From Zantedeschia hybrid cultivar (lineage: Eukaryota; Streptophyta; Magnoliopsida; Alismatales; Araceae): a DNA stretch of 64,000 nt. This document shows positions 31,663 through 43,017 of this stretch, one piece after another. Below the pieces are notes generated by a model, which worked only from the letters and a program-made list of their open reading frames with translations, searched no databases and was not told the origin of the DNA. The stretch's first letter is position 1. The number at the start of each line of letters is the position of its first letter. The translations under genes were made by a program, and so were the position numbers. The stretch covers positions 43,377,194-43,441,193 of the forward strand of contig JARZZO010000012.1 of NCBI GenBank assembly GCA_030544215.1, in the 5' to 3' direction.

Positions 31663-32830
31663 CTGAACTTCCGTCTCACTGAAGACGATAAACTTAGCGC
31701 TTGTTGGGAGGCAACCCAATATTTTACTTCAGTTTTTGTATTTCTTTTTCTTTTAGGTCCCTGAGCAGCAGTCGCCGTGGGTATGTCGCATCATCTTCAT
31801 TACAGGTTGTTTCGCTCCTTCAGAATTCTCTTCTGCCTGACATGTTTTTCATATCTTTTATGCCATTGAGGACAATGTCAATCAAGTTGGGGGGTGGGAC
31901 AATTAATTTGATATGAATTTATTGGCAGATCTTTCACTGAAAAATGGTTAAATTTTTAACATTTCTTTCAAAAACTTCTTTTCACATCCTATAAAAATTG
32001 CATGAAAATCATGTTTCATTAAGTAAATCTTAAACAAATCAGTTTTTTTTTGTTGTCACATTGGTTAAAGAGCCGTCAAAGTTTAAATATCCCACTTCAC
32101 AAAAATCCACGGCAGGATAAGTTTTACACACACACGGCAACTTAGAATAAATGAAAGATCTTAAAAGTATAGAATTGTTAAAATTAACCTTAAGGATAAG
32201 ACTACTTATTCTAATTTTTCTTTTTAGGTTGAACGAAAGGAATGTGTAGGATTCGTAATAGGGGACTGTCCCACTCAGCTCTCTAAAAGAGACGGTCATT
32301 TAAAATGGACAATTGTAAACACTAAAGGCAAAAGAAGGCGTTAAAAGAGCTAAAGGAAGGTATGTGGCAAAAAGTACACACCTCCCCTCAGGCAATTCAA
32401 AAAGAGTGGCAAAAAGTATGCACTCTCAAAAGCAAAAGTTCAATGAAATGAAAAAGCCACGCTAAAAAGTCTATCGTACCAAAAATATGACCAAGTCATG
32501 AAAAGTGCTGAGTCGGGGCGGGAACTGAAAAACGGTCCTCTCTAACCAATCGGGAAATCTTTTATTCTCTTCTCCTCCCCAGGTAGTCTTATCTAAAGGG
32601 TAGTAAAGGCAAGAATATACCAGAAAGGTCGGAAACGAGTTCTAAGCATGCCAATTTTTTATGCACAATCACCTGTCGTGAATCAAAATATTGTGGGATA
32701 TGAAAACTTTAGCTTCACCAATCGGCTACCACTTAAATTGATTGTGAAAGATACTACAAAATGAAGCATGATAATTCATTGTTTGTCCTAACTTTTCCTT
32801 ATTTGCATTGCTAAGGGACTAACAATGAGT
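31663..32830 (+). other. Athila-3 3' untranslated region
   Basis: 1.17 kb without a coding stretch, collinear with 23515-24710 of Athila-2 (opposite strand). No env-like gene is seen. A purine tract copy lies at 31884-31896. Confidence 0.7.
31884..31896 (+). other. Second (upstream) polypurine tract of Athila-3
   Basis: AAGTTGGGGGGTG, identical over 13 bases to the tract at 32831-32843. Both are preceded by ACAATG a few bases upstream. Confidence 0.6.
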
Positions 32831-32843
32831 AAGTTGGGGGGTG
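32831..32843 (+). other. Polypurine tract of Athila-3
   Basis: AAGTTGGGGGGTG directly before the LTR start TGATAAAG. Confidence 0.87.
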
Positions 32844-33116
32844 TGATAAAGTGTTAAATTGATCATTTAAAGGCAATCATACGCATCATACTCACATTTT
32901 TATCTGTAAAATAGCATGAAATGATATACAATTGCGTACCAAGTCCAACGGTACCAATTTCGGCAAATTCTGACTTAAAAACATCGTCATTTCATGTGAT
33001 TAAAGGATTATAGCGCATTTGCGGTTTTTCGACAAAACCGAGACGAAATAAATAAATAAATGAGATAATATGCTAACTTGAATTTATTTTATGTGAACAG
33101 GGCATCAAGGAAGCCG

Positions 33117-33127
33117 TGGTGCAATGG
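33117..33127 (+). promoter_or_regulatory. A-box of the tRNA-like unit, cut off from its B-box by Tekay-2
   Basis: TGGTGCAATGG fits the Pol III A-box well. Its B-box partner GGTTCAAATC is at 43025-43034 and the T-run at 43053-43057, so Tekay-2 landed between the two boxes. Confidence 0.5.
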
Positions 33128-33146
33128 TTCAGACTTTGCGGGCTTA

Positions 33147-33151
33147 TGGAA
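33147..33151. repeat. Target site duplication of Tekay-2 (left)
   Basis: TGGAA here equals TGGAA at 43013-43017. The intact site is visible in the Athila-3 5' LTR near 26034-26040 (TGGGA variant). Confidence 0.92.
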
Positions 33152-35709
33152 TGTAACGACCCGCCACCCTATAATCGGGGATCCGATTACTAAATGGGTA
33201 CCGAATCATAAATTTGGAACCAAACCAGGATCTAGTAAGTCTGGGAAATAAATAATTAACTAAGCTAAACATTCACATCGCATTGAACTGAAATAAAAGT
33301 GCAGGAATTAAAATCATTACAATGCGACTCGATACAGCAAATAATTACATATTCTAACTGAAAAGAAATAATTAAACATACAGGCCAGAAATAAATAACA
33401 ACTACATCGGGGCATACCCCGGAACAACCACTGAAGACGCTCAACACATGGCCGCACACGCCGCTCTAGGTCTGCTGGGAGTCCTCACCTGAAAACCGCA
33501 GGGGTGAGTCTCAAGACAAGACTCAGTAGGGATCCTTCGATCCCCACTGCCCACGCACACACCCACAAGTGCAAGAATATAGCTAACGGTAAGGTAACAA
33601 GCACAGTAGTAGGTACAATTCCTAATTCTCAACATGAAATCACATGCAGTCGAAGTGTATTAAACATGCATATTTCTAAACTAACCGACAAGGGAACCCA
33701 CGACTGTTGTCTCGATAAAACACGGTAACCACATAAACAAATGGTGGGAAAAACTTCGACCCGCTGAGACCAAACAGTAACCCCTCGGATAGCACGCTGG
33801 CCACCTCGGCGGCTACTCCTTCCCCCAGCAAATACTGACCCGCTGAGACCAAACAGTAACCCCTCGGATAGCACACTGGCTACTCCGGCCCAACTGGCTC
33901 AGGTGGTTACTCCTTCCCCCAGCACGCGTGACACTCCAAAGGTACCACTCCGACACCGGTACAAACTAGCTAACCCCGGGGTTCACCAGGTGACCCTCTC
34001 CGCTAGGCGTCACCCCGCCACTGCTCCCGTCAGCGCTGTGTCCCTCCGCACCGACACAGGGTGTAGAACGCTACAACTGTCACTCTAGGTCCACCAAAAC
34101 AGAAACACGGCACGGTGCGATCTGGTCACAGAAGAAGTCCACGGTTGCACGATACCCAACGTAGTGCCATCCGGTCATGAAGAGTCCATCGCATCGAGTA
34201 CATTAACAACATGCATTAACCAACTATCTAGCAGTGTAAACACATTTTACTGGCATGAATTAGTGTTATTCTGTCTTGAATCGCGTCGCCCAAGGCCGAC
34301 GCCATTCAAACACCCTAAACTGGTTCATGTAAAACAGTCTTCAGAATCAGGCCTTAAAAGGCGTCGACACCAGTGGTCGCCTTTTTAAAAGGCGTCGACA
34401 TCCTCAGACGCCATTCACATCGAAAATCCAGGAATTCCAGAAAACATTAATCAGGAGATTTCTGCCTTAAAAGGCGTCATGGTTACTCGACGCTATTCAA
34501 ATCGCGTCGCCCACCCATGACGTCTTTTATCCCCAGAATCCCCGAACTGACAGGCCCTCAGTCGGGGTGATTTCCGGCCTAAATGGCGTCATGATGGCCC
34601 GACGTCCTTTTGAAAGGCGTCGTCCATCCATGACGTCATTTAGCGCCAGAACCCTTAACTCGTGAGACCTCGAACGGGGAGGTTTCTGCCCTAAAAGGCG
34701 TCGTACTGCCCTGACGTCCTTTTTAAAAGGCGTCGACCAGGCACGACGCCATTTAGCGCCAGAAACTTGGTTCCCTGGTTCGAACCGAGGGCTCTCCCTT
34801 AACCCCAAATACCCCGAAAAAGCCCCAAAACGGAAAAGGGGAGGAGGAGAAGTTGATCCACCATAAACATGCTACAAAACCACGTTCATGAACACGCCCA
34901 TATCCACAAGAAACCCCCTAAACATGCTTAATCTAGCCTCCAAAACCAAAGATCTACAACATGCATAGACGGGGAAAAACATGGCTTAAACACGATGCTG
35001 TGGGAACCGTCACCCTACCGGACACTCGAACTCCTCCAAGCTTCGAGCCGTCCACCCTTCTCGCCCCACGCCGCCGCCGGTACCGCCGTGGTCGTCCTTG
35101 CTCCACCGTGACGTCGGCCGCCGTCCGGAGAGTAGAACGCCGCAGTGGAAGTGGAGGTGGTAGTGGTAGGAGCTAGGTAGAGGATGGAGTGGAGGGAGAG
35201 ATGAAACGGTGGGAGGAAAAGAGGGGGGAGGAGGGACCGCCGCCGAGTTCGCCGGAGGGGAAGGAGAGAGAGAGAAGGAGAAAATGAGGGAAAGAAGGAG
35301 GGCTCGCGGGGTTAACCAGAGACTGGCTAAAACGCGTCGACATCCACGGACGCCTATCAGGTGACGTGACGGCCGCTCTGATAAAAACTCTGAAACACGT
35401 CGTCCTACACAGACGCCGTTCAGACAACTTGTCAGAGCCGTACTCTGACACACTCAGAGTCGCAGTCTTAAAGGCGTCGTCCCACGCGGACGCCGTTCAG
35501 ACGACGCGACAGGGCCGTACTCTCGCGGCCCAAAACCAGCCCACGTGGCACCCACGTGGCAGAACCTAAAACGCGTCTGCAATGGTGGACGCCGTTCAAA
35601 CCGCGTCGAGCCCGGCTCGACGCGAATCATCACAGAGCCCCAGACCCCACTAGGGCCAGAACTGCAGGGTCCGACCCGAAAACCGGATCCGAAAGTCTCG
35701 ATCCTTACA
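33152..35709 (-). repeat. Tekay-2 3' LTR
   Basis: 2558 bp. On the plus strand it reads TGTAACGACC to GATCCTTACA. It holds GCGTC/GACGC modules at about 34262-34770 and 35330-35625 and an intact 23-base palindrome at 35602-35624. Confidence 0.94.
34262..34770 (-). promoter_or_regulatory. Dense hairpin module array in the Tekay-2 3' LTR
   Basis: About nine modules in 500 bp, many back to back: AAAAGGCGTCG, 9-10 bases, GACGTCCTTTT or GACGCCATTTA. Arms are better conserved than the bases between them. Confidence 0.5.
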
Positions 35710-35726
35710 TTCTCCCCCCCTTAAAA
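35710..35726 (-). other. Polypurine tract of Tekay-2
   Basis: The complement reads TTTTAAGGGGGGGAGAA directly before the 3' LTR; it matches Tekay-1. Confidence 0.87.
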
Positions 35727-35795
35727 GAATTTCGCCCTCGAAATTGACGGCTAGAATTAACAAGGTCAAAACAGGGATGCAGTTCACAAGGAAAC

Positions 35796-36281
35796 TTACG
35801 AAAAGAGGTAAGGGAACTGCTCTCGCATCTCATCCTCTCGCTCCCAGGTTGCCTCACCTCCGGAGCGATACTGCCAAATCACCTTGACCAACGGTACAAT
35901 CTTGTTCCGCAGGACCTGTTCTCTGCGATCCTCAATGCGAACAGGATACTCTGGAAAGGACAGGTCCTCAGCGACCTCCAACTCTGAAAAATGCAACACA
36001 TGGGACGGATCCTGAACATACTTCCTCAGCAAGGAAACATGGAACACATCGTGCACTCCTGCAAGGCTGGGCGGCAAGGCTAGCTGATACGCGGTTTCCC
36101 CAATTCGAGCAAGAATGGGAAAAGGCCCAATATATCGCGGACTCAGCTTGCCTTGCTTCCCAAATCTCATCACACCCTTGGAGGGTGAGACTCGGAGAAA
36201 CACGTGGTCCCCAACTTCAAACTCAAGTGGTCTCCGTCGGATGTCTGCGTAACTTTTCTGTCTATTCTGAGCTGCAGTCAA
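35796..36281 (-). CDS. pol: Tekay-2 integrase C-terminus and chromodomain
   Basis: Open 161-residue stretch: FEVGDHVFLRVSPSKG, the GPF/Y module YIGPFPILARIGETAYQL, VFHVSLLRKYV, then a chromodomain (YPVRIEDRREQVLRN, IVPLVKVIWQYRSGGEATWE) ending FPYLFS. The chromodomain lacks part of the aromatic cage of HP1, as in the plant group II chromodomains. It is intact here, while Tekay-1 has a stop in it. A TAG near 36285 cuts it from the upstream integrase. Confidence 0.88.
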   Translation of the reverse strand: MTAAQNRQKSYADIRRRPLEFEVGDHVFLRVSPSKGVMRFGKQGKLSPRYIGPFPILARIGETAYQLALPPSLAGVHDVFHVSLLRKYVQDPSHVLHFSELEVAEDLSFPEYPVRIEDRREQVLRNKIVPLVKVIWQYRSGGEATWEREDEMREQFPYLFS

Positions 36282-36287
36282 CCTCTG

Positions 36288-37130
36288 CTAAACAGTCCTG
36301 GCAATCTCAGCACACTGCTGTACTAACTCAGGTCCTGCTATCTGCCTCTCACCGATCTCGGACCAACACACCGGAGATCGACATGGCCTCCCATACAAAG
36401 CCTCATAAGGCGCCATGCCGATACTGGAATGATAACTGTTGTTGTAGGCAAACTCCACAGTGAACAAATGTTGTTCCCACGAACCTCCCCAGTCTAGGCA
36501 ACATGCCCTGAGCATATCCTCCAAAGTCTGAATGGTCCTCTCCGACTGCCCGTCAGTCTCGAGATGGTAGGCCGAGCTGAAAGCCAATTGAGTTCCCAAC
36601 GCCTGCTAAAAGCTCTTCCAGAATCTGGAAGTAAACCTCGGATCTCGATCTGATACAATGGACAAAGGTACCCCGTGTAGAGAGATGATCTGGTCTACAA
36701 ACAACTTTGCCAGCTTGCCGACCGACCAGTCCTTCCTAATGGCTAGGAAGTGTGCCGACTTAGTCAGCCGATCAACGATGACCCATATGGCGTCTCTCCT
36801 GCTAGGGGATGTAGGCAGTCCCATCACAAAGTCCATCGTCACATGCTCCCATTTCCACTCTGGAATCGACAAGGGCTGCAGCAACCCTCCAGGTCTCTGA
36901 TGCTCGGCTTTAACCTGCTGACAAGTCATACATCTAGCCACATATTCAGCCACATCTTTCTTCATACCGGGCCACCAGAAGTGCCTCCTCAAACAATGGT
37001 ACATCTTGGTCGTCCCAGGATGCACTGCATACCTCGAACGGTGCGCCTCATCAAGAACACATCTGCACACGTCTTCCTCAGTCGGGACATAGAGCCTGCC
37101 TCTGAATCTGACAGTACCGTCATCCCACAA
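36288..37130 (-). pseudogene. pol: Tekay-2 integrase
   Basis: Zinc finger HPGTTKMYHCLRRHFWWPG with CMTCQQVK; core residues in MDFVMGLPTSPS, VSDRDPRFTSRFW and HLETDGQSERTIQ. TAG stops lie near 36603 (CAG in Tekay-1) and 37131 (GAG in Tekay-1). The text between stops is well conserved. Confidence 0.88.
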
Positions 37131-38561
37131 CTACACCTCTGACCTCTGGAGAATTTGTGGTAACTCAGCATCTGCCCTCTGAGCCTCAATCACAGCATGA
37201 TACACAGCTGGTCTCACAGTCAAGCTGACTAGCACAGCTCTATTCTCCTCGCGTGGGATCCTAAAGGAGGATTCCACAATCTGCTCGAACAATTTCCATT
37301 CCTGAATCATAAGGTATGACATGACCGTCTTCCGACTCAAAGCGTCTGCCACCACATTCGCCTTGCCCGGATGATAAGAAAGGTCAAAGTCATAATCCTT
37401 AATAAACTCCATCCACCTTCGATGCCTCAAATTCAGGTCTCTGTGAGTGAACACATATTTCAAGCTCTTGTGATCGGTAAAAACCTGAAATTTCTCTCCA
37501 TATAAGTAATGCCTCCAGATCTTAAGTGCAAACACCACAGCTGCAAGCTCCAAATCATAAGTAGGATAGTTCTCCTCATGCCTCTTCAGCTGCCGAGAAG
37601 CATAAGCAACTACCCTGCCATGCTGCATAAGGACTGCTCCCAAACCTCGACGGGACGCATCTGAGTAAACCACAAATCCACCTGACCCAGATGGAAGCAC
37701 CAGCACTGGGGCTGACGTGAGGCGAGTCTTTAGCTCAATAAAACTCTGCTTACAATCCTCAGTCCACACGAAACGAACTCCCTTTCGAGTCAACCTTGAC
37801 AAGGGGGCCGCTATCGAAGAAAATCCCTGAACAAACCGCCTGTAATAACCGGCAAGCCCCAGAAAGCTCATGATCTCAGTCACTGAAGTCGGCCTGCTCC
37901 AGTCCATCACTGCCTCGATCTTGACTGGATCCACTGCGATACCCTTGCCAGAAATAACGTGCCCAAGGAAGTGCACCTCGTCTAGCCAAAATTCACATTT
38001 GCTGAACTTGGCGTAAAGTTGGTGCTCTCTCAGGACCTGCAACACTGCCCGAAGATGAACAGCGTGCTCCTCCTCAGAAGAAGAATAGATTAGAATATCA
38101 TCAACAAACACAACCACAAACTGGTCCAGGTAGGTCCTGAAGACTCGGTTCATCAGATCCATAAAGGCCGCCGGAGCATTGGTTAAGCCGAAGGGCATAA
38201 CCAAAAACTCATAATGTCCATACCGAGTCCTGAAAGCCGTCTTACTAACATCCACATCCCGGATCCTCATCTGATAATATCCAGATCTCAGGTCGATCTT
38301 GGAAAACACCCTTGCGGTCTGCAGCTGATCCATCAAATCATCGATCCTAGGAAGTGGATACTTATTCTTTATTGTTACCTGGTTTAGCTGCCTATAATCG
38401 ATGCACAATCTCAAAGAACCATCCTTCTTCCTGACAAACAGAACTGGAGCACCCCATGGAGATGTACTGGGACGAATGAAACCCTTATCCAGCAACTCCT
38501 GCAATTGCGCCTTCAACTCAGCGAGTTCGGCTGGCGCCATCCGATACGGGGCCTTAGACAA
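37131..38561 (-). CDS. pol: Tekay-2 reverse transcriptase and RNase H
   Basis: 476-codon open stretch with a complete RT: SPWGAPVLFVRKKDG, RLCIDYRQLNQVTIKNK, FSKIDLRSGYYQMRI, and active site VVVFVDDILIYS. The connection and RNase H follow (FVVYSDASRRGLGAV, NYPTYDLELAAVVFALK, DHKSLKYVF, HPGKANVVADALSRK). It ends at the TAG before integrase. The start is incidental; a TGA near 38603 (CGA in Tekay-1) separates it from gag-protease. Confidence 0.9.
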   Translation of the reverse strand: MSKAPYRMAPAELAELKAQLQELLDKGFIRPSTSPWGAPVLFVRKKDGSLRLCIDYRQLNQVTIKNKYPLPRIDDLMDQLQTARVFSKIDLRSGYYQMRIRDVDVSKTAFRTRYGHYEFLVMPFGLTNAPAAFMDLMNRVFRTYLDQFVVVFVDDILIYSSSEEEHAVHLRAVLQVLREHQLYAKFSKCEFWLDEVHFLGHVISGKGIAVDPVKIEAVMDWSRPTSVTEIMSFLGLAGYYRRFVQGFSSIAAPLSRLTRKGVRFVWTEDCKQSFIELKTRLTSAPVLVLPSGSGGFVVYSDASRRGLGAVLMQHGRVVAYASRQLKRHEENYPTYDLELAAVVFALKIWRHYLYGEKFQVFTDHKSLKYVFTHRDLNLRHRRWMEFIKDYDFDLSYHPGKANVVADALSRKTVMSYLMIQEWKLFEQIVESSFRIPREENRAVLVSLTVRPAVYHAVIEAQRADAELPQILQRSEV

Positions 38562-38603
38562 GGGCGCCGTACTTGGTGCAAGCTCGATGGTAAACTCGAC
38601 CTC

Positions 38604-39803
38604 TCACTGAGGAGGAAGGCCAGGTAGCTCCTCAGGAAACACATCTACAAAATCACAAACAACAGGCACCTCCCAAGGACTGGGACTATCACGGACATCA
38701 GAAACAACCACAGAGGCAAGGAAAGCCTCACAGCCACCAGCAAGCAACCACCGTGCCTTAAAGGCAGAAATGAGAATACCTCGAGAAGAAAGCCTAATAC
38801 CTTGGAAAAAGAAGGTCGGGATGTCCGGAATAGAGAAGCGCACCCTCTTCCTATGGCAGTCCACCTCCGCATAAAAGACTTCCAACCAATCCATACCCAG
38901 GATGATATCAAAATCACGAATAGCAAGTACAACCAACTGGGCAGGTAGCACATGACCCTCAATGGTCAAGGGAACATTCCTCAAGCAATTATAAGATATC
39001 ATAAAGTCTCCAGAAGGAACCTCTACCATCAAACCATTAGATAACTCATCAACGGGTGCCGAAAGGATATCTACGAACTGCTCAGAAATGAAAGAATGCG
39101 AAGCACCTGAATCAATCAACACATGTGCAGAGTTCCCAAGGACAGAAAGTGTACCTTCCACCAAGTTGGATGCACGAGCCTCCTTCCTGGTGATAGCCAG
39201 CACTCTCCCTTGAGTCCTTGGCTTCTTCTGATCAGTTGGCCCTTGTCTCTGGCCACGCCCCTGCGGGCAAAACCTCGCCACGTGGCCCTGCTGGCCACAA
39301 GTATAGCATCTCCCAGAGAAAGTAGGACACTGAGTCCCACCATGAGTACCACCACAGTGCTGACAAACTGTTGGAAGCCTCTGAGCTGGCTCCTGCTGTG
39401 CACTGGACGCTGACTGACTCTGCTGACCCTGTCTGGGCCTACTGCTGCCGCTGCTGCCACTACTGCTGCCACCACCCCTGAAGAATCTCCTGAATCGGGA
39501 GCCGAGTGACGACGATCCCGATCCGATCGAAGGAGCCGGCGCCGCTGCCTTACCCCTGCCTCGCACTGGCCCCTGAGCAGTCTGCCCTCTCTCCCGGGCC
39601 GACTGGGTCTGCTGAGCCTCTACAGCTGCTGCGCACCTAACTGCTGATGCTAAGTCTGTACAACAGTGGGACTCCACGAAGTTCCTCAAACTGAGCCTAA
39701 GTCCATCCACAAACCTCTCCGTGCGACGCTCCTCGTCCCCATATATGAAAGGCATGAACCATCCCAGCGAAACAAACTTCGCCTGGTACTCAAGTACCGT
39801 CAT
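38604..39803 (-). CDS. Tekay-2 gag C-terminus and protease
   Basis: 399-codon open stretch. Capsid end (ERFVDGLRLSLRNFV), Ser/Gly-rich linker, zinc knuckle RCYTCGQQGHVARFCP (CX2CX4HX4C), then the aspartic protease VLIDSGASHSFISEQF and IILGMDWLEVFY, ending FPEELPGLPPQ at a TGA. The protease would cut the polyprotein into its parts. Confidence 0.88.
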   Translation of the reverse strand: MTVLEYQAKFVSLGWFMPFIYGDEERRTERFVDGLRLSLRNFVESHCCTDLASAVRCAAAVEAQQTQSARERGQTAQGPVRGRGKAAAPAPSIGSGSSSLGSRFRRFFRGGGSSSGSSGSSRPRQGQQSQSASSAQQEPAQRLPTVCQHCGGTHGGTQCPTFSGRCYTCGQQGHVARFCPQGRGQRQGPTDQKKPRTQGRVLAITRKEARASNLVEGTLSVLGNSAHVLIDSGASHSFISEQFVDILSAPVDELSNGLMVEVPSGDFMISYNCLRNVPLTIEGHVLPAQLVVLAIRDFDIILGMDWLEVFYAEVDCHRKRVRFSIPDIPTFFFQGIRLSSRGILISAFKARWLLAGGCEAFLASVVVSDVRDSPSPWEVPVVCDFVDVFPEELPGLPPQ

Positions 39804-40299
39804 ACTCCCCTACGTCAGATCATAAACTCCCTCTCCTTGGCTCTCTGAACATGTCTAGGGAAATATTGTGCATTGAACTCTTTAACAAAGGTCTCCCATG
39901 AGATTTCCCTGAGACTCCTGTCCTCATAAGACAAACACTTCAATGTGGTCCACCAGTCATAGGCGCTATCCTTCAGCATGAAGGTAGCCAACGGGGTCCT
40001 CTCTACTGCTGCACAATCCATGGTATCGAGGTCTTCTCAATCTCTCTAAGCCAATGAATGGCCTCATCAGGGTCGGGACGACCGGTGAAGTGAGGTGGCC
40101 TCAGCTTCAGGAACCTCTCAAGTGTAGCTGTGGACCCTCCCCGAGCACTAGAACTCTCGCTAGGATCTCGCGTCTGATACCTGGCCATAGTGTCCATCAT
40201 GGCCTCCATAAACTGCTCTACACTCGGCCTCCCTGCCTCGGACCCACTAGGGGCATCTCCCCGCTCTCGAATAACCGGCATCCTCTTCCTGGGAGCCAT
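39804..40299 (-). pseudogene. gag: Tekay-2 gag N-terminus
   Basis: Starts MAPRKRMPVIRERGDA at 40299, 157 bases inside the 5' LTR end. The capsid blocks RPPHFTGRPDPDEAIHWL and FVKEFNAQYFP are present. One-base deletions near 40018 and 39823 and a CAG-to-TAG next to the second break the frame against Tekay-1. Confidence 0.86.
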
Positions 40300-40442
40300 C
40301 TACTCGCCTATAATTACAAAATCAAAAAGTTCTAATTAGAGTCCTAAAACCTATGCTACCGCCATGCCTGTACGGGATAATGTATTTATTTGCCGAACTT
40401 ACAACATTTAACCTAGTTATTTATTTATTTGCCAGACCGTAT

Positions 40443-40454
40443 GCTCTGATACCA
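40443..40454 (-). other. Primer binding site of Tekay-2 (initiator-Met tRNA)
   Basis: The complement reads TGGTATCAGAGC, the perfect match to the 3' end of plant initiator-Met tRNA, two bases after the LTR end. Confidence 0.92.
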
Positions 40455-40456
40455 AC

Positions 40457-43012
40457 TGTAACGACCCGCCACCCTATAATCGGGGATCCGATTACTAAAT
40501 GGGTACCGAATCATAAATTTAGAACCAAACCAGGATCTAGTAAGTCTGGGAAATAAATAATTAACTAAGCTAAACATTCACATCGCATTGAACTGAAATG
40601 AAAGTGCAGGAATTAAAATTATTACAATGCGACTCGATACAGCAAATAATTACATATTCCAACTGAAAAGAAATAATTAAACATACAGGCCAAAAATAAA
40701 TAACAACTACATCGGGGCATACCCCGGAACAACCGCTGAAGACGCTCAACACACGGCCGCACACGCCGCTCTAGGTCTGCTGGGAGTCCTCACCTGAAAA
40801 CCGCAAGGGTGAGTCTCAAGACAAGACTCAGTAGGGATCCTTCGATCCCCACTGCCCACGCACACACCCACAAGTGCAAGAATATAGCTAACGGTAAGGT
40901 AACAATCACAGTAGTAGGTACAATTCCTAATTCGCAACATGAAATCACATGCAGTCGAAGTGTATTAAACATGCATATTTCTAAACTAACCGACAAGGGA
41001 ACCCACGACTGTCGTCTCGATAAAACACGGTAACCACATAAACAAATGGTGGGAAAAACTTCGACCCGCTGAGACCAAACAGTAACCCCTCGGATAGCAC
41101 GCTGGCCACCTCGGCGGCTACTCCTTCCCCCAGCAAACACTGACCCGCTGAGACCAAACAGTAACCCCTCGGATAGCACACTGGCTACTCCGGCCCAACT
41201 GGCTCAGGTGGTTACTCCTTCCCCCAGCACGAGTGACACTCCAAAGGTACCACTCCGACACCGGTACAAGCTAGCTAACCCCGGGGTTCACCAGGTGACC
41301 CTCTCTACTAGGCGTCACCCCGCCACTGCTCCCGTCAGCGCTGTATCCCTCCGCACCGACACAGGGTGTAGAACGCTACAACTGTCACTCTAGGTCCACC
41401 GAAACAGAAACACGGCACGGTGCGATCTGGTCACAGAAGAAGTCCACGGTCGCACGATACCCAACGTAGTGCCATCCGGTCTTGAAGAGTCCATCGCATC
41501 GAGTACATTAACAGCATGCATTAACCAACTATCTAGCAGTGTAAACACATTTTACTGGCATGAATTAGTGTTATTCTGTCTTGAATCGCGTCGCCCAAGG
41601 CCGACGCCATTCAAGCACCCTAAACTGGTTCATGTAAAACAGTCTTCAGAATCAGGCCTTAAAAGGCGTCGACACCAGTGGTCGCCTTTTTAAAAGGCGT
41701 CGACATCCTCAGACGCCATTCACATCGAAAATCCAGGAATTCCAGAAAACATTAATCAGGGGATTTCTGCCTTAAAAGGCGTTATGGTTACTCGACGCTA
41801 TTCAAATCGCGTCGCCCACCCATGACGTCTTTTATCCCCAGAATCCCCGAACTGACAGGCCCTCAGTCGGGGTGATTTCCGGCCTAAATGGCGTCATGAT
41901 GGCCCGACGTCCTTTTGAAAGGCGTCGTCCATCCATGACGTCATTTAGCGCCAGAACCCTTAACTCGTGAGACCTCGAACGGGGAGGTTTCTGCCCTAAA
42001 AGGCGTCGTACTGTCCTGACGTCCTTTCTAAAGGCGTCGACCAGGCACGACGCCATTTAGCGCCAGAAACCTGGTTCCCTGGTTCGAACCGAGGGCTCTC
42101 CCTTAACCCTTAATACCCCGAAAAAGCCCCAAAACGGAAAAGGGGAGGAAGAGAAGTTGATCCACCATAAACATGCTACAAAACCACGTTCATGAACACG
42201 CCCATATCCACAAGAAACCCCCTAAACATGCTTAATCTAGCCCCCAAAACCAAAGATCTACAACATGCATAGACGGGGAAAAACATGGCTTAAACACGAT
42301 GCTGTGGGAACCGTCACCCTACCGGACACTCGAACTCCTCCAAGCTTCAAGCCGTCCACCCTTCTCGCCCCACGCCGCCGCCGGTACCGCCGTGGTCGTC
42401 CTTGCTCCACCGTGACGTCGGCCGCCGTCCGGAGAGTAGAACGCCGCAGTGGAAGTGGAGGTGGTAGTGGTAGGAGCTAGGTAGAGGATGGAGTGGAGGG
42501 AGAGATGAAACGGTGGGAGGAAAAGAGGGGGGAGGAGGGACCGCCGCCGAGTTCGCCGGAGGGGAAGGAGAGAGAGAGAAGGAGAAAATGAGGGAAAGAA
42601 GGAGGGCTCGCGGGGTTAACCAGAGACTGGCTAAAACGCGTCGACATCCACGGACGCCTATCAGGTGACGTGACGGCCGCTCTGACAAAAACTCTGAAAC
42701 GCGTCGTCCTACACAGACGCCGTTCAGACAACTTGTCAGGGCCGTACTCTGACACACTCAGAGTCGCAGTCTGAAAGGCGTCGTCCCACGCGGACGCCGT
42801 TCAGACGACGCGACAGGGCCGTACTCTCGCGGCCCAAAACCAGCCCACGTGGCACCCACGTGGCAGAACCTAAAACGCGTCTGCAATGGTGGACGCCGTT
42901 CAAACCGCGTCCCGCGGGCTCGACGCGAATCATCACAGAGCCCCAGACCCCACTAGGGCTAGAACTGCAGGGTCCGACCCGAAAACCGGATCCGAAAGTC
43001 TCGATCCTTACA
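40457..43012 (-). repeat. Tekay-2 5' LTR
   Basis: 2556 bp partner of 33152-35709. It keeps the hairpin arrays (about 41580-42060 and 42630-42930). The palindrome at 42906-42927 has lost its left arm (CGCGTCCCGCGGGCTCGACGCG). Confidence 0.94.
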
Positions 43013-43017
43013 TGGAA
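43013..43017. repeat. Target site duplication of Tekay-2 (right)
   Basis: TGGAA follows the LTR end TTACA; the Athila LTR resumes at AGGTCCGGGG-type text. Confidence 0.92.

Larger units (their letters stand above)
33152..43012 (-). mobile_element. Tekay-2: Tekay/Del-type chromovirus, complete, in the Athila-3 LTR
   Basis: 9.86 kb with LTRs 40457-43012 (5') and 33152-35709 (3'), perfect TGGAA duplications, a perfect initiator-Met primer site and a purine tract. By eye the two LTRs differ at about 17 of the first ~900 bases, near 2 percent, so the insertion is fairly recent. Coding capacity is nevertheless lost through at least two frameshifts and five stops. It is the innermost and probably youngest layer of the central nest. 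Confidence 0.95.

Noticed and set aside
31663..32830. env-like gene after Athila integrase
   Set aside because: Some Athila relatives carry an env-like frame here, but only short frames without membrane segments are seen in both copies.
34262..34770. CRISPR-like look of regularly spaced GGCGTC repeats
   Set aside because: Repeats are 6-base palindromic arms with no constant 20-40 base unit, in plant LTR DNA; not a CRISPR array.
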